Shown piece after piece: positions 1 to 12,189 of a stretch of 64,000 nucleotides of DNA (position 1 is the stretch's first letter; each line of letters opens with the position of its first letter). A program made the position numbers and the translations under genes. The notes below the pieces were generated by a model. It searched no databases. It saw only the letters and a program-made list of their open reading frames with translations, and was not told the DNA's origin. Source of the DNA: Triticum aestivum (taxonomy: Eukaryota > Streptophyta > Magnoliopsida > Poales > Poaceae). The stretch lies in contig NC_057808.1 of NCBI RefSeq assembly GCF_018294505.1, positions 224,457,325 through 224,521,324 on the forward strand, read 5' to 3'.

Positions 1-1298
1 CAATAATAACATAATTGGATCATATAACTATCCCTCAACATGCAACAAAGAGTCACTCCAAAGTCACTAATAGCGAAGAACAAACGAAGAGATTATGGTA
101 GGGTACGAAACCACCTCAAAGTTATTCTTTTTGATCAATCTATTCAAGAGTCCGTAGTAAAATAACACGAAGCTATTCTTTCCGTTCGATCTATCATAGA
201 GTTCGTACTAGAATAACACCTTAAGACACAAATCAACCAAAACCCTAATGTCACCTAGATACTCCAATGTCACCTCAAGTATCCGTGGGTATGATTATAC
301 GCTATGCATCACACAATCTGAGATTCATCTATTCAACCAACACAAAGAACTTCAAAGAGTGCCCCAAACTTTCTACCGGAGAGTCAAGACGAAAATGTGT
401 GCCAACCCCTATGCATATATTCCCAAGGTCACGGAACCCGCAAGTTGATCACCAAAACATACATCAAGTGGATCACATGAATATCCCATTGTCACCACAG
501 GATAAGCCACGCAAGACATACATCAAGTGTTCTCACATCCTTAAAGACTCAATCCAATAAGATAACTTCAAAGGGAAAACTCAATCCATTACAAGAGAGT
601 AGAGGGGGAGAAACATCATAAGATCCAACTATAATAGCAAAGCTCGCGATACATCAAGATCGTATCACCTCAAGAACACGAGAGAGAGAGAGAGAGAGAG
701 AGATCAAACACATAGCTACTGGTACATACCCTCAGCCCCGAGGGTGAACTACTCCCTCCTCGTCATGGAGATCGCCGGGATGATGAAGATGGCCACCGGT
801 GAGGGATCCCCCCTCCGGTAGGGTGCCGGAACAGGGTCCCGATTGGTTTTTGGTGGCTACAGAGGTTTGCGGCGGCGGAACTCCCGATCTATTCTGTTCC
901 CTGATGTTTTTAGGGTATATTGATATATATAGGCGAAAGAAGTCGGTCAGGGGAGCCACGAGGGCCCACGAGGGTGGGGGCGCGCCCAGGGGGGCAGGCG
1001 CACCTCCCTGCCTCGTGGCCACCTCGTTGCTTCCCTGGCGTACACTCCAAGTCTCCTGGATTGCTTCCGTTCCAAAAATAACTCTCCCGAAGGTTTCATT
1101 CTGTTTGGACTCCGTTTGATATTCCTTTTCTTTGAAACACTGAAACAAGGGAAAAAGCAGAAACTGGCACTGGCTCTGGGTTAATAGGTTAGTCCCAAAA
1201 ATAATATAAAAGTGTAAAATAAAGCCCATAAACATCCAAAACAGATAATATAATAGCATGGAACAATCAAAAATTATAGATACGTTGGAGACGTATCA
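1..1298 (-). repeat. 3' LTR of element A (cut by window edge)
   Basis: The sequence is near-identical to 5500-6739 and ends in the GACGTATCA terminus at 1298. It contains a GA microsatellite near 684-702 and a TATATATA stretch at 922-933 that could serve as a minus-strand TATA box. Open frames of 100-175 codons across 732-1259 are LTR sequence and are not credible genes. Confidence 0.9.
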
Positions 1299-1312
1299 GC
1301 ATCCCCAAGCTT
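1299..1312 (-). other. Polypurine tract of element A
   Basis: Directly inside the 3' LTR, the minus strand reads AAGCTTGGGGATGC. The purine-rich core next to the LTR terminus is where plus-strand DNA synthesis would be primed. The same string recurs several times inside the element (see findings). Confidence 0.75.
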
Positions 1313-4140
1313 AATTCCTGCTCGTCCTCGAGTAGGTAAATGATAAAAATAGAATTTTTGATGTGGAATGCTACCTAACATATTTCTCAATGTATTTTTC
1401 TTTATTGTGGCAAGAATATTCAGATCCATAAGATTCAAGATAAAAGTTTAATATTGACATGAAAACAATAATACTTCAAGCATACTAACAAAGCAATCAT
1501 GTCTTCTCAAAATAACATGGCCAAAGAAAGTTATCCCTACAAAATCATATAGTCTGGCTATGCTCTATCTTCATCACACAAAATATTTAAATCATGCACA
1601 ACCCCGATGACAAGCCAAGCAATTGTTTCATACTTTTGATGTTCTCAAACTTTTTCAATCTTCACGCAATACATGAGCGTGAGCCATGGATATAGCACTA
1701 TAGGTGGAATAGAATGGTGGTTGTGGAGAAGACAAAAGGAGAAGTTAGTCTCACATCAACTAGGCGTATCAACGGGCTATGGAGATGCCCATTAATAGAT
1801 ATCAATGTGAGTGAGTAGGGATTGCCATGCAACGGATACACTAGAGCTATAAGTGTATGAAAGCTCAACAAAAGAAACTAAGTGGGTGTGCATCCAACTC
1901 GCTTGCTCACGAAGACCTAGGGCATTTTGAGGAAGCCCATCATTGGAATATACAAGCCAAGTTCTATAATGTAAAATTCCCACTAGTATATGAAAGTGAC
2001 AACATAGGAGACTCTCTATCATGAAGATTATGGTGCTACTTTGAAGCACAAGTGTGGTAAAAGGATAGTAGCATTGCCCCTTCTCTCTTTTTCTCTCATT
2101 TTTTTTGTTTTTCTTTTGTTTTTTGGGCCTTCTCTCTTTTTTTTTGCCTCTTTTTTTATTTTATTTTATTTTTCGTCCGGAGTCTCATCCTGACTTGTGG
2201 GGGAATCATAGTCTCCATCATCCTTTCCTCACTGGGACAATGCTCTAATAATGATGATCATCACACTTTTATTTACTTACAACTCAAGAATTACAACTCG
2301 ATACTTAGAACAAAATATGACTCTATATGAATGCCTCCGGCGGTGTACCGGGATGTGCAATGACTCATGAGTGACATGTATGAAAGAATTATGAAAGGTG
2401 GCTTTGCCACAAATACGATGTCAACTACATGATCATGCAAAGCAATATGACAATGATGAAGCGTGTCATAATAAATGAAACGGTGGTAAGTTGCATGGCA
2501 ATATATCTCGGAATGGCTATGGAAATGCCATGATAGGTAGGTATGGTGGCTGTTTTGAGAAAGGTATATGGTGGGTGTATGATACCGGCGAAAGGTGCGC
2601 GGTATTAGAGAGGCTAGCAATGGTGGAAGGATGAGAGTGCGTATAATCCATGGACTCAACATTAGTCATAAAGAACTCACATACTTATTGCAAAAATCTA
2701 TTAGTTATCGAAACAAAGTACTACGCGCATGCTCCTAGGGGGATAGATTGGTAGTAAAAGACCATCACTCGTCCCCGACCGCCATTCATAAGGAGGACAA
2801 TCAATAAATAAATCATGCTCCGACTTGATCACATAACGGTTCACCATACGTGCATGCTACGGGAATCACAAACTTTAACACAAGTATCTCTCAAAATCAC
2901 AACTACTCCACTAGCATGACTCTAATATCACCATCTTCATATCTCAAAACAATCATGAAGAATCAAACTTCTCATAGAATTCAATGCACTTTATATGATA
3001 GTTTTTATTATATCCCTCTTGGATGCCCATCATATTAGGACTAAATTCATAACCAAAGCAAATTACCATGTTGTTTAGGACTCTCAAAATAATATAAGTG
3101 AAGCATGATAGTTCATCTATTTCTTCAAAATAAAACCACCGCCGTGCTTTAAAAGGGTATAAGTGAAGCACTAGAGCAAACAACAAACTACTCCGAAAGA
3201 TATAAGTGAAGATCAATGAGTAGTTGAATAATTATGTAACTATGTGAAGACTCTCTAACATTTAAGAATTTCAGATCTTGGTATTTTATTCAAACATCAA
3301 GCAAAACAAAAGAAAATAAAATGACGCTCCAAGCAAAACACATATCATGTGGTGAATAAAAATATAGCTCCAAGTAAAGTTACCGATGAACGAAGACGGA
3401 AGAGGGGATGCCATCCGGGGCATCCCCAAGCTTAGGCTTTTGGTTGTCCTTGAATATTACCTTGGGGTGCCTTGGGCATCCCCAAGCTTAGGCTCTTTCC
3501 ACTCCTTATTCCATAGTCCATCAAATCTTTACCCAAAACTTGAAAACTTCACAACACAAAACTTAACAGAAGATCTCGTGAGCTCTGTTAGCGAAAGAAA
3601 ACAAAACACCACTTCAAGGTACTGTAATGAACTCATTCTTTATTTGTATTGGTGTTACATATACTGTATTCCAAATTCTCTATGGTTTATAAACTATTTT
3701 ACTAGCCATAGATTCATCAAAATAAGCAAACAACACACGAAAAACAGAATCTGTCAAAAACAGAACAGTCTGTAGTAATCTGTAACTAACGCAAACTTCT
3801 GGAACTCAAACAATTCTACCAAAATAGGACGACCTATATAATTTGATTATTGATCTGCTGCAATTGGAATCAGTATTTTATCACGTTCTGGTTATTTTAA
3901 ACAATTGTTTTCGTGAACAGAAAGTTTCTGGAATTTTCAGCAAGATCAAGTAACTATCATCCAAGAAGATCCTATAGGTCTTACTTGGCACAAACACTAA
4001 TTACAACATAAACCACATCTAACCAGAGGCTAGATAAAAAAATTATTACTAAACAGAACCAAAAAGCAAGAAACAAGAATAAAATTGGGTTGCCTCCCAA
4101 CAAGCGCTAACGTTTAACGCCCCTAGCTAGGCATGATGAT
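1313..4140 (-). other. Non-coding 3' internal region of element A
   Basis: No credible coding sequence is seen in this 2.8 kb. It is strongly similar along most of its length to 42402-45175 in element C, for example at 1790-2050 versus 42880-43140 and 2290-2660 versus 43365-43735. PPT-like strings GCATCCCCAAGCTT occur at 3420-3433 and 3476-3489. A T-rich run lies at 2080-2170. Confidence 0.8.
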
Positions 4141-4151
4141 TTCAATGATGC

Positions 4152-4979
4152 TCACCTAAAAGATAAGAACTGAAACATAAAGAGAGCATCATGAAGAATA
4201 TGACTAGCACATTTAAGTCTAACCCACTTCCTATGCATAGGGATTTTGTGAGCAAACAACTTATGGGAACAATAATCAACTAGCATAGGAAGGCAAAACA
4301 AGCATAACTTCAAAACTTTAAGCACATAGAGAGGAAACTTGATATTATTGCAATTCCTACAAGCATATATTCCTCCCTCATAATAATTTTCAGTAGCATC
4401 ATGAATGAATTCAACAATATAACCAGAACCTAAAGCATTCTTTTCATGATCTACAAGCATAGAAATTTTATTACTCTCCACATAAGCAAAATTCTTCTCA
4501 TGAACAATAGTGGGAGCAAACTCAACAAAATAACTATCATGTGATTGAAAATTAAGATCAAGATGACAAGTTTCATGGTTATCATTATTCTTTAAAGCAT
4601 ACGTGTCATCACAATAATCATCATAGATAGGAGGCATGCTTTCATCATAGTAAATTTGCTCATCAAAGCTTGGGGGACAAAAAATATCATCTTCATCAAA
4701 CATAGCTTCCCCAAGCTTGTGGCTTTGCATATCATTAGCATCATGGATATTCAAGGAACTCATACTAACAACATTGCAATCATGCTCATCATTCAAGTAT
4801 TTAATCCCAAACATTCTAATGCATTCTTCCTCTAACATTTTGGCACAATTATCGGAATCCTTATTTTCAAGAAAGACATTAAAAAGATGAAGCATATGAG
4901 GCACCCTTAATTCCATTTTTAGTTTTCTTTTATAAACTAAACTAGTGATAAAACAAGAAACAAAAAGATTCGATTGCAA
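4152..4979 (-). CDS. Acidic retroelement-specific ORF, 275 aa
   Basis: This is not gag, protease or pol as I know them. The protein is rich in Asp and Glu, contains one KLGEAMFDEDDIF block followed by SMPPIYDDY, and shares its N-terminal part (LYNVF-type start, KYLNDEHDCNVVS) and its acidic block with the two minus-strand ORFs of element B at 22262-23302 and 23381-23896. Compared with those it lacks the cysteine-rich middle, so it looks like an internally deleted version. A Met at codon 22 (MELRVPHM) lines up with the start of the element B ORF and is the likelier start; the preceding residues come from the leader. It lies about 120 bp downstream of the PBS in the usual gag position. Function is unknown; a degenerate gag-region product is my inference. 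Confidence 0.55.
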   Translation of the reverse strand: MQSNLFVSCFITSLVYKRKLKMELRVPHMLHLFNVFLENKDSDNCAKMLEEECIRMFGIKYLNDEHDCNVVSMSSLNIHDANDMQSHKLGEAMFDEDDIFCPPSFDEQIYYDESMPPIYDDYCDDTYALKNNDNHETCHLDLNFQSHDSYFVEFAPTIVHEKNFAYVESNKISMLVDHEKNALGSGYIVEFIHDATENYYEGGIYACRNCNNIKFPLYVLKVLKLCLFCLPMLVDYCSHKLFAHKIPMHRKWVRLKCASHILHDALFMFQFLSFR

Positions 4980-5010
4980 GATCTAAAGATATACCTTCAA
5001 GCACTCACCT

Positions 5011-5089
5011 CCCCGGCAACGGCGCCAGAAAAGAGCTTAGTTGACGGGGTGTGAGTGCCGCTTACCTAGCCTCCCCGGCAACGGCGCCA
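5011..5089 (-). other. Duplicated primer-binding site of element A
   Basis: The + strand string CCCCGGCAACGGCGCCA occurs at 5011-5027 and again at 5073-5089, each followed by GAAAAGAGCTT. On the minus strand it reads TGGCGCCGTTGCCGGGG, which fits the 3' end of tRNA-Asp, the primer of many plant Gypsy elements. The copy at 5073-5089 sits at the normal distance from the LTR. The 62-bp tandem duplication spans from the first PBS to the second. Confidence 0.85.
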
Positions 5090-5099
5090 GAAAAGAGCT

Positions 5100-6739
5100 T
5101 GATGTCTACTACACAACCTTATTCTTGTAGAAGTTGTTGGGCCTCCAAGTGCAGAGGTTTGTAGGACAGTGGCAAAGTTCCCTCAAATGGATGACCTAAG
5201 GTTTATCAATCCGTGGGAGGCGTAGGATGAAGATGGTCTCTCTCAAACAACCCTGCAACCAAATAACAAAGAGTCTCTTGTGTCCCCAACACACCCAATA
5301 CAATGGTAAATTGTATAGGTGCACTAGCTCGGCGAAGAGATGGTGATACAAGTGCAAAATGGATAGTAGATATAGGTTTTTGTAATCTGAAAATATAAAA
5401 ACAGCAAGGTAGCAAGTGGTAAAAGTGAGCGTAAACGGTATTGCAATGCGTTGAAACAAGGCCTAGGGTTCATACTTTCACTAGTGCAAGTTCTCTCAAC
5501 AATAATAACATAATTGGATCATATAACTATCCCTCAACATGCAACAAAGAGTCACTCCAAAGTCACTAATAGCGGAGAACAAACGAAGAGATTATGGTAG
5601 GGTACGAAGCCACCTCAAAGTTATTCTTTCTGATCAATCTATTCAAGAGTCCGTAGTAAAATAACACGAAGCTATTCTTTCCGTTCGATCTATCATAGAG
5701 TTCGTACTAGAATAACACCTTAAGACACAAATTAACCAAAACCCTAATGTCGCCTAGATACTCCAATGTCACCTCAAGTATCCGTGGGTATGATTGTACG
5801 ATATGCATCACACAATCTCAGATTTATCTATTCAACCAACACAACGAACTTCAAAGAGTGCCCCAAAGTTTCTACCGGAGAGTCAAGACGAAAACGTGTG
5901 CCAACCCCTATGCATAGATTCCCAAGGTCACGGAACCCGCAAGTTGATCACCAAAACATACATCAAGTGAATCAATAGAATACCCCATCGTCACCACGGG
6001 TATCCCACACAAGACATACATCAAGTGTTCTCAAATCCTTAAAGACTCAATCCGATAAGATAACTTCAAAGGGAAAAATCAATCCATTACAAGAGTAGAG
6101 GGGGGGAAACATCATAAGATCCAACTATAATAGCAAAGCTCGCGATACATCAAGATCGTATCACCTCAAGAACACAAGAGAGAGAGAGAGATCAAACACA
6201 TAGCTACTGGTACATACCCTCAGCCCCGAGGGTGAACTACTCACTCCTCCTCATGGAGATCGCCGGGATGATGAAGATGGACACCGGTGAGGGATCCCCC
6301 TCTGGCAGGGTGCCGGAACAGGGTCCCGATTGGTTTTTGGTGGCTACAGAGGCTTGCGGCGGCGGAACTCCTGATCTATTCTGTTCCCTGATGTTTTTAG
6401 GGTATATTGATATATATAGGCGAAAGAAGTCGGTCAGGGGAGCCACGAGGGGCCCACGAGGGTGGGGGCGCGCCTCCCTGCCTCGTGGCCACCTCGTTGC
6501 TTCCCTGGCATACACTCCAAGTCTCCTGGATTGCTTCTGTTCCAAAAATAACTCTCCCGAAGGTTTCATTCCGTTTGGACTCTGTTTGATATTCCTTTTC
6601 TTCGAAACACTGAAACAAGGGAAAAAACAAAAACTGGCACTGGGCTCTGGGTTAATAGGTTAGTCCCAAAAATAATATAAAAGTGTAAAATAAAGCCCAT
6701 AAACATCCAAAACAGATAATATAATAGCATGGAACAATC
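5100..6739 (-). repeat. 5' LTR of element A (truncated at its outer end)
   Basis: It starts TGATGTCTACTAC at 5100 and matches 1-1298 from 5500 onward. The homology stops after GGAACAATCA at 6739, where the final AAAATTATAGATACG...CA of the other copy is missing, so the outer end was lost by deletion or by a later rearrangement. A short GA repeat lies near 6178-6191. Confidence 0.88.
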
Positions 6740-6908
6740 AATGTTCTTCCCCGGACAGCCCTTCGGGAGGTTCTCGGACAAAACCTCGATATGTTCCTTG
6801 AACTAAGATTGAAACTACGACTTCTCAACCAGGTTGCATACATCCGGTGTCAACTACTCAGCACGGCTTTGCCGTCCAGGACTAGGCCCTACCGGAGACT
6901 AGACAACC
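6740..6908. other. Unassigned 169-bp segment between element A and CACTA A
   Basis: It matches neither the LTR nor the CACTA sequence. No ORF or repeat is convincing here. It could be old flanking DNA exposed by the deletion that removed the end of element A. Confidence 0.4.
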
Positions 6909-7259
6909 CACTACAAGAAATATGTCAACTTGTGACCTTCTCTTTGTGACCCAAGCTGAATTGGTCGTAAATTCACGGCCATTTCGCTTGGAAGGGCTCA
7001 AACCCTGAAATTGCCTTACACCAAATGGTCATAAAGCATACAACAGTGGTCGACGACCTTATTTCTACCTGATTACGACCAATATGAATGGTCATGAGGT
7101 TGTGAACGTGGATGCATTGGTACATAAGGTGTCGCTCTAGGTGGGCTTGGGCCTCGGTGGAACAAGGCCACCTCCTTTTTTCTTTTAAATTTTTCGTGTG
7201 CCATGTAGGCCTCGGCCCATCCAGGAAGAAATGTGGGATGCCCTCATATTTCTCAAAAA

Positions 7260-8100
7260 AAAAACATATATTCGGCCAAGCGAAAAAATGGTAAAATAAC
7301 AAGTTTTCATTATTGTCCAAAAACAGGTTTTTCATTGTATAACTCTAACATGGTTTTTCCTTATAGAAAAATCTCCAAACCAATTAAACAATATAAAATC
7401 ATAAGAATAGAAAAATAATGAACTCCTTCGTGAATCTTGGTATATGGTTTAGCAATTAGAAAAACTAAACGTGTAATTCAAAAAAATGTTAATGTTAATA
7501 CGTATTAAAAAAATGTAATCATGTGTTTAAAAAACTAAATGTGTGTATTTCAAAAGTTTCATGCATATAAAAACTGATAATCATAAATAATATTAGATAA
7601 GTATAAAAAAAGTTTCATGTGTATCAAAAAATAGTCATCAGTATGTATATATGGAAATTTTACTATATATATATGTATACATATATATATGAAAATGTAG
7701 ATAAGAAAACAAGATTTTCTAAAAATGTTAATCATGTATTTAAATTTTCTTAACGTATATAAACAAGGTTTTATATGTATACAAAAAATGTACAATGTGT
7801 AAAAACAAATATAGACATCAAAACGTATGTATAAAAAGATGGTTTTTTGTTGGGAATATATGAAAAGAAGTTAATCATGTATTTGAAAAATGTTAAACAT
7901 ATATAAACAATATGTAAAATTTGTGTTAAAAAATGTAGACATGTGTTCAAACTATTAGACATCACAATATTTATTAAAAATGTTAAAGATATTTCTAGTG
8001 TACACAAAATTATTCATAAAATGTAGTCTAATATTCTTGAAAAAATGTAGAAATTTGTTTACAACGAATATTTGTTAGGTCCTTCACAAAAAAACTCATT
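7260..8100. repeat. AT-rich degenerate minisatellite-like region
   Basis: Imperfect repeats of strings such as AATGTTAATCATGTATTT and AACATATATAAACAA recur many times. Short ORFs across it are low-complexity (Phe, Tyr, Ile) and are not genes. It connects the CACTA terminus to the 650-bp array. Confidence 0.6.
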
Positions 8101-8143
8101 TTGGGAACTCGGAAATTGGAAAATGAATCTGCGAAATTTGTGT

Positions 8144-10720
8144 TTTTCACGTGAGGTAGATCAGAAACTTTTTACACCCAACCATTTGGTCAATTGTACA
8201 TTAAATATGGTGTAATATTTTAGAAAATTGATGTGGTCAAATTTTGCAACAAATATTTGTTAGGTCCTTCACAAAAGAACTAATTTTGGTCACTCAAAAA
8301 ATGGAAAATTGATTTTTGGTGCAAAGAAAATGAAAACTCCCTTTGGCAACATTATTTGCAACTCCAATATTCACACTTTTGCAAAATATGATATCGTTTG
8401 AACAAACTAAGCCCATTTTGAATTTTTCATGCCCATTTCAAAATGCGGTCAAAACGGCGGGCATGACCGTTCCTAGCTAGTGGTTGAACAAACTATGCCC
8501 ATTTTAAATATATACTTATGTACCTAGAAATGATTTTTAGAAAAAATAAAGAGCAAACTATAAGACAGTTGCAGTTCAAATTTGACCCACTTCCTACTGA
8601 ATCGGCGGTAATTTGTTTCTTTTCGGGAGAGGTGGATCAAAACTTTTGACACCCAAACATTTGATCAATTGTGCATTAAATATGTCCTATTGTTTTAGAA
8701 AATTGATTTGGTTCAATTTTGCAACAAATATATGGTAGGTCCTTCACAAAAAAACTCATTTTGGGAACTCGGAAAATGGAAAATGAATTTTTCGTGAAGA
8801 AAATGAAAACTTCCTTAGGCAACATTGTTTGTCATTCCAAGATGCACCCTTGTGCACAATATTAGATCATTTGAACAAACTATGCCATGAATGTGGCCAT
8901 CAGATTGATCATTTGGATTGAAAGCCATGAATCTTCACACACGTTAGCTCATTTCTGAGAACTTTTTTTAAAAGAATTGCCGTATTACAAGTTTATTATT
9001 TTTCCTGATAACTTGGTTACATATAATGACACAATGCGAAGGTTTTCCAATTTTTTATTTTTCATGCCCATTTCAAACTACGGTCAAAACGGCGGGCATG
9101 ACCTTTCCTAGTTAGTGGTTGAATATTGGAAAAATTATGGTGTTTCTATGATTAAATAAATACTTATGTACCTGGAAATGATTTTTAGAAAAAATAAAGA
9201 GCAAACTATAAGGCAGTTGCAGTTCAAATTTGACCCGCTTCCTACTGAATCGACGGTAATTTGTTTTTTAGGAGAGGTGGATCAAAACTTTTGACACCCG
9301 ACCATTTGGTCAATTGTGCATTAAATATGGCCTATTATTTTAGAAAATTGATTTGGTCCAATTTTGCAACAAATATATGGTAGGTCCTTCACAAAAAAAA
9401 ACTCATTTTGGGAACTCGAAAAATGGAAAATGAATGTTTCGTCCAAAGAAAAAGAAAACTTCCTTAGGCAACATTGTTTGCCATACCAAGATACACCCTT
9501 GTGCACAATATTAGATCATGTGAACTAACTATGCCATGAATGTGGCTATAAGATTGATCATTTGGTTTGAAAGCCATGAATCTTCACACAGGTTAGCTCG
9601 TTTCTGAGAACACTTTTTAAAAGAATTGCCGTATTACAAGTTTATTATTTTTCCTGGTAAGTTGGTTACATATAATGACACAATGCGAAGGTTTTCCAAT
9701 TTTTTGATTTTTTTCGAATTTTTCATGCCCATTTCAAACTACGGCCAAAACGGCGGGCATGACCGTTCCTAGCTAGTTGTTAAATCTTGGAAAATAATTG
9801 GTGTTTCTATGATTAAATAGATACTTATGTACCTGTAAATGATTTTTGGAAAAAAATAAAGAGCAAACTATAAGGCAGCTGAAGTTCAAATTTGACCCGC
9901 TTCTAACTAAATTGACGGAAATTTGTCTTTTTCACGAGAGGTGCATCAAATCTTTTGACACCCAACCATTCGGTCAATTGTGCATCAAATATGGTCTGGT
10001 ATATTAGAAAATTTATTTGGTCCAATTTTGCAACAATTATTTGGTAGGCCCTTCACAAAAAACTCATTTTGGTCACTCGAAAAATGGAAAATGAAATTTC
10101 CGTGCAAAGAAGAAGAAAACTTCCTTAGTCAACATTGTTTTCCATTCCAACGTGCACCCTTGTGCACGATATTATATCATTAAACAAACTATGTCATGAA
10201 TGTGGCCATAAGATTGATCATTTTGCTTGAAAGCCATGAATCTTCACACATGATAGCTCATTTCTGAGAACACCTTTTTAAAGTAATTGTCGTATTAGAA
10301 GTTTATTATTTTTCCTGGTAACTTGGTCACATATAAAGACACAATGTGACCAATTTTTCGATTTTTTTTTGATTTTTTCATGCCCATTTCAAAATGTGGT
10401 CAAAACGGCGGGCATGACCGTTCCTAGCTAGTGGTTGAATCTTGGAAAAATTTTGGTGTTTCTATCATTAAATAGATACTTATGTACCTAGAAATTATTT
10501 TTGGAAAAAGTAAATAGCAAACTATAAGGTAGCTGCAGTTCAAATTTGACCCGCTTCCAACTGAATCGACGAAAATTTGTCTTTTTCACGAGAGGTGGAT
10601 GAAAACTTTTGACACCCAACCATTTGGTCAATTGTACATTAAATATGGCCTAGTATTTTAGAAAATTGATTTGGTACAATTTTACAACAATTATTTGGTA
10701 GGCCCTTCACAAAAAAACTA
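8144..10720. repeat. Four 650-bp tandem repeats (last one followed by a partial unit)
   Basis: The marker TTTGACCC[AG]C falls at 8581, 9229, 9891 and 10545 (spacing 648, 662 and 654 bp). The unit also holds TTTGGTCAATTGT, TGTGCACAATATTAG and a core CATGCCCATTTC...GGGCATGACCG at about 8428, 9063, 9724 and 10379, in which CATGCCC and GGGCATG can pair. The first unit has lost roughly 190 bp. All units are A/T-rich with no conserved reading frame. Confidence 0.85.
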
Positions 10721-10729
10721 CGAGCAAAC

Positions 10730-11752
10730 TATCATTTTTTGTTTAAATGGTTAAAAAATGCTAGAAAGATCGGAAATGCATACAAGTTGGTTATCATCCA
10801 TAAAGTGTTGTATAACTTGAGTGAAATTTTTTAGTGGTGCCATTTTTGGAAAATATTATTGGTAGTTGCTTGACAAATCCCCCCTATTTTTACCACTTAG
10901 AAACTATTTTAAATGTCACATTTTTCGGACCAATCAGAAGGTAGAACCTCTTTTCCCACGGATCACCCCCCAAGCCGATCTGAGGCGTACACCATACAGG
11001 TCCAACGTCTCCTAAACGCACGCTGGCCAACCCAAACCCTAGCATCATGCAGCACACTCCCCTCCCTCTCCCCGACCTAGATCTCCCTCTCCCCGACCCA
11101 TGCAGTGCTGCCTCCCTCTCCCCGACCCAGACCTCCCTCTCCGCCGTCCCAACCCCTACCCTGCCGCCGGCCTCCCCCCAAGCGCCGCTGCTCTTTGACC
11201 TGCAACGACCTGAGTAGGAGCAGGAGCAGCAGCAACTTCCTCCTCCGCTTCCCCTTGCTCTTGCCGCCCGCCTCCGAGCTCTTGCCTCCACGGCTCTTCC
11301 GAAGCCACGGACAATAGAGCCACGACAGGCTGAGCCTGAGCCTGATCCTTCGCTGGTGACGCCTCCGCCGCTCCAGCAAGTATGCACTGGTGGTCTAGCC
11401 GTGCGCCGCTGCTCAGATCGAGCGAGAGGTGAGGCAGCGCCGGATCCAGATCGAGCCACCGGAACGAGGTGCAGCACCGGATCCCTCATTCTTCCATGGA
11501 TGGACTTGTCATCTTCCCTTTTGCCTTGCTGCTGCAATTTGATTTGCTTCCTCTCCCTCTGCCTCTTCCTCACACACGCCAAGGCCATGGCGCTGGAAGG
11601 AAACCCAGCCATGGAACCGACAGCAGGCACGCCATGGAGGAGAGGATGCCATGGAGGGGATGACGCCATGGACATGAGGACGCCATGGAGGACACAGCTC
11701 CACCACCACCCCGACGCCATCTCCGAGCCCCCTCCTAATACATCTCCTGCGA
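10730..11752 (+). other. GC-rich promoter/leader-like segment
   Basis: An A/T-rich stretch passes into a CT- and CCG-rich block from about 10960, with a 30-bp CTCCCTCTCCCCGACCC motif repeated near 11048-11135. ORFs are present on both strands, but all are low-complexity. A plausible splice donor (GCGAG|GTATGA) follows at 11753, after a frame beginning at 11611. This may be the 5' part of a captured or real gene read on + strand; no protein family is recognised. Confidence 0.35.
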
Positions 11753-12120
11753 GGTATGACCTCATCACGAGCCCATGGAAGTGAAACTTGACTGTGCAGT
11801 CGTCGGTTGCTGTCGTTGATTATGTGATTGACTGATTCTATAATAAGCCTTCTTGTCTTAGTCTTGCGGTTGATGTTGATAATTCAAAGTCCCACTTTCT
11901 GCTTACGCTGCCACTTGCTTATGTTGTAGGCCTGATCTGTCACTTAGTCATATAGTCATTTTTCTATTAGGATTATTTTTATCTTGCAGCACAAGTAGAT
12001 AGCCGTGTTCACATGTTTCCAGTGAGTTGTTGTAGAAGTGAGAACTTTATGCGGAGTATACTACCTATTCAAGGAGCTTGAATTGAAGTTATAAACATGT
12101 TTTGTGCTTTGTTTTTTTAG

Positions 12121-12189
12121 TTTGATGAAGGGTCAAGGACTGCACGCACACTGGAGTATCCAGAACGCCCAGGCCAGCCACCATGTGAG
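12121..12189 (+). pseudogene. Exon with a CCCH zinc-finger-type PERPG motif
   Basis: A 69-bp open segment follows a T-rich tract ending in TTTTTTTAG and precedes GTAATG, so both splice signals are present. Translated in phase 0 it contains LEYPERPGQPPCE. This matches the segment that begins each zinc finger in plant ZFN-type CCCH proteins (YPERPGxPxC). The remaining finger residues are not found downstream within a few hundred bases. The 5' exon candidate at 11611-11752 does not join in that phase, so I read this as a gene fragment, probably captured by a CACTA element, and not as a working gene. Confidence 0.45.

Larger units (their letters stand above)
1..6739 (-). mobile_element. LTR retrotransposon A (Gypsy-type, non-autonomous, truncated)
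   Basis: Two LTR copies flank an internal region. Position 1 corresponds to 5500 in the second copy, so the left LTR begins about 400 bp outside the window, and the right LTR lacks its last 30 bp or so. The LTR termini on the + strand are TGATGTCTACTAC and GACGTATCA. The primer-binding site is next to the right LTR and the polypurine tract next to the left one, so the element is read on the minus strand. The internal part holds one acidic ORF and about 2.8 kb of non-coding DNA. No reverse transcriptase, RNase H or integrase motif is seen. It resembles the abundant Triticeae Sabrina/WHAM/Fatima class, but I cannot fix the family. Confidence 0.9.
6909..10760. mobile_element. CACTA transposon A, left part only
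   Basis: The segment opens with CACTACAAGAAATATG, a typical plant CACTA terminus, followed by clustered GTGACC/GGTCGT/ACGACC motifs in both orientations to about 7110, as expected for subterminal transposase-binding repeats. Behind it come an AT-rich stretch and an array of about 650-bp tandem repeats. No matching right terminus (TTTCTTGTAGTG) was found, and no transposase coding is visible. The right limit given is where the tandem array fades and is approximate. Confidence 0.65.

Noticed and set aside
732..1259. 175-codon minus-strand ORF and overlapping + strand frames in the LTR
   Set aside because: Both LTR copies contain it in different lengths and frames. It is U3 sequence with low-complexity Gly/Ala/Pro stretches and no domain.
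10890..11768. 292-codon minus-strand ORF
   Set aside because: Gly/Ser/Arg/Cys-rich composition from a CT- and GC-rich tract. It overlaps equally open + strand frames and has no recognisable domain.
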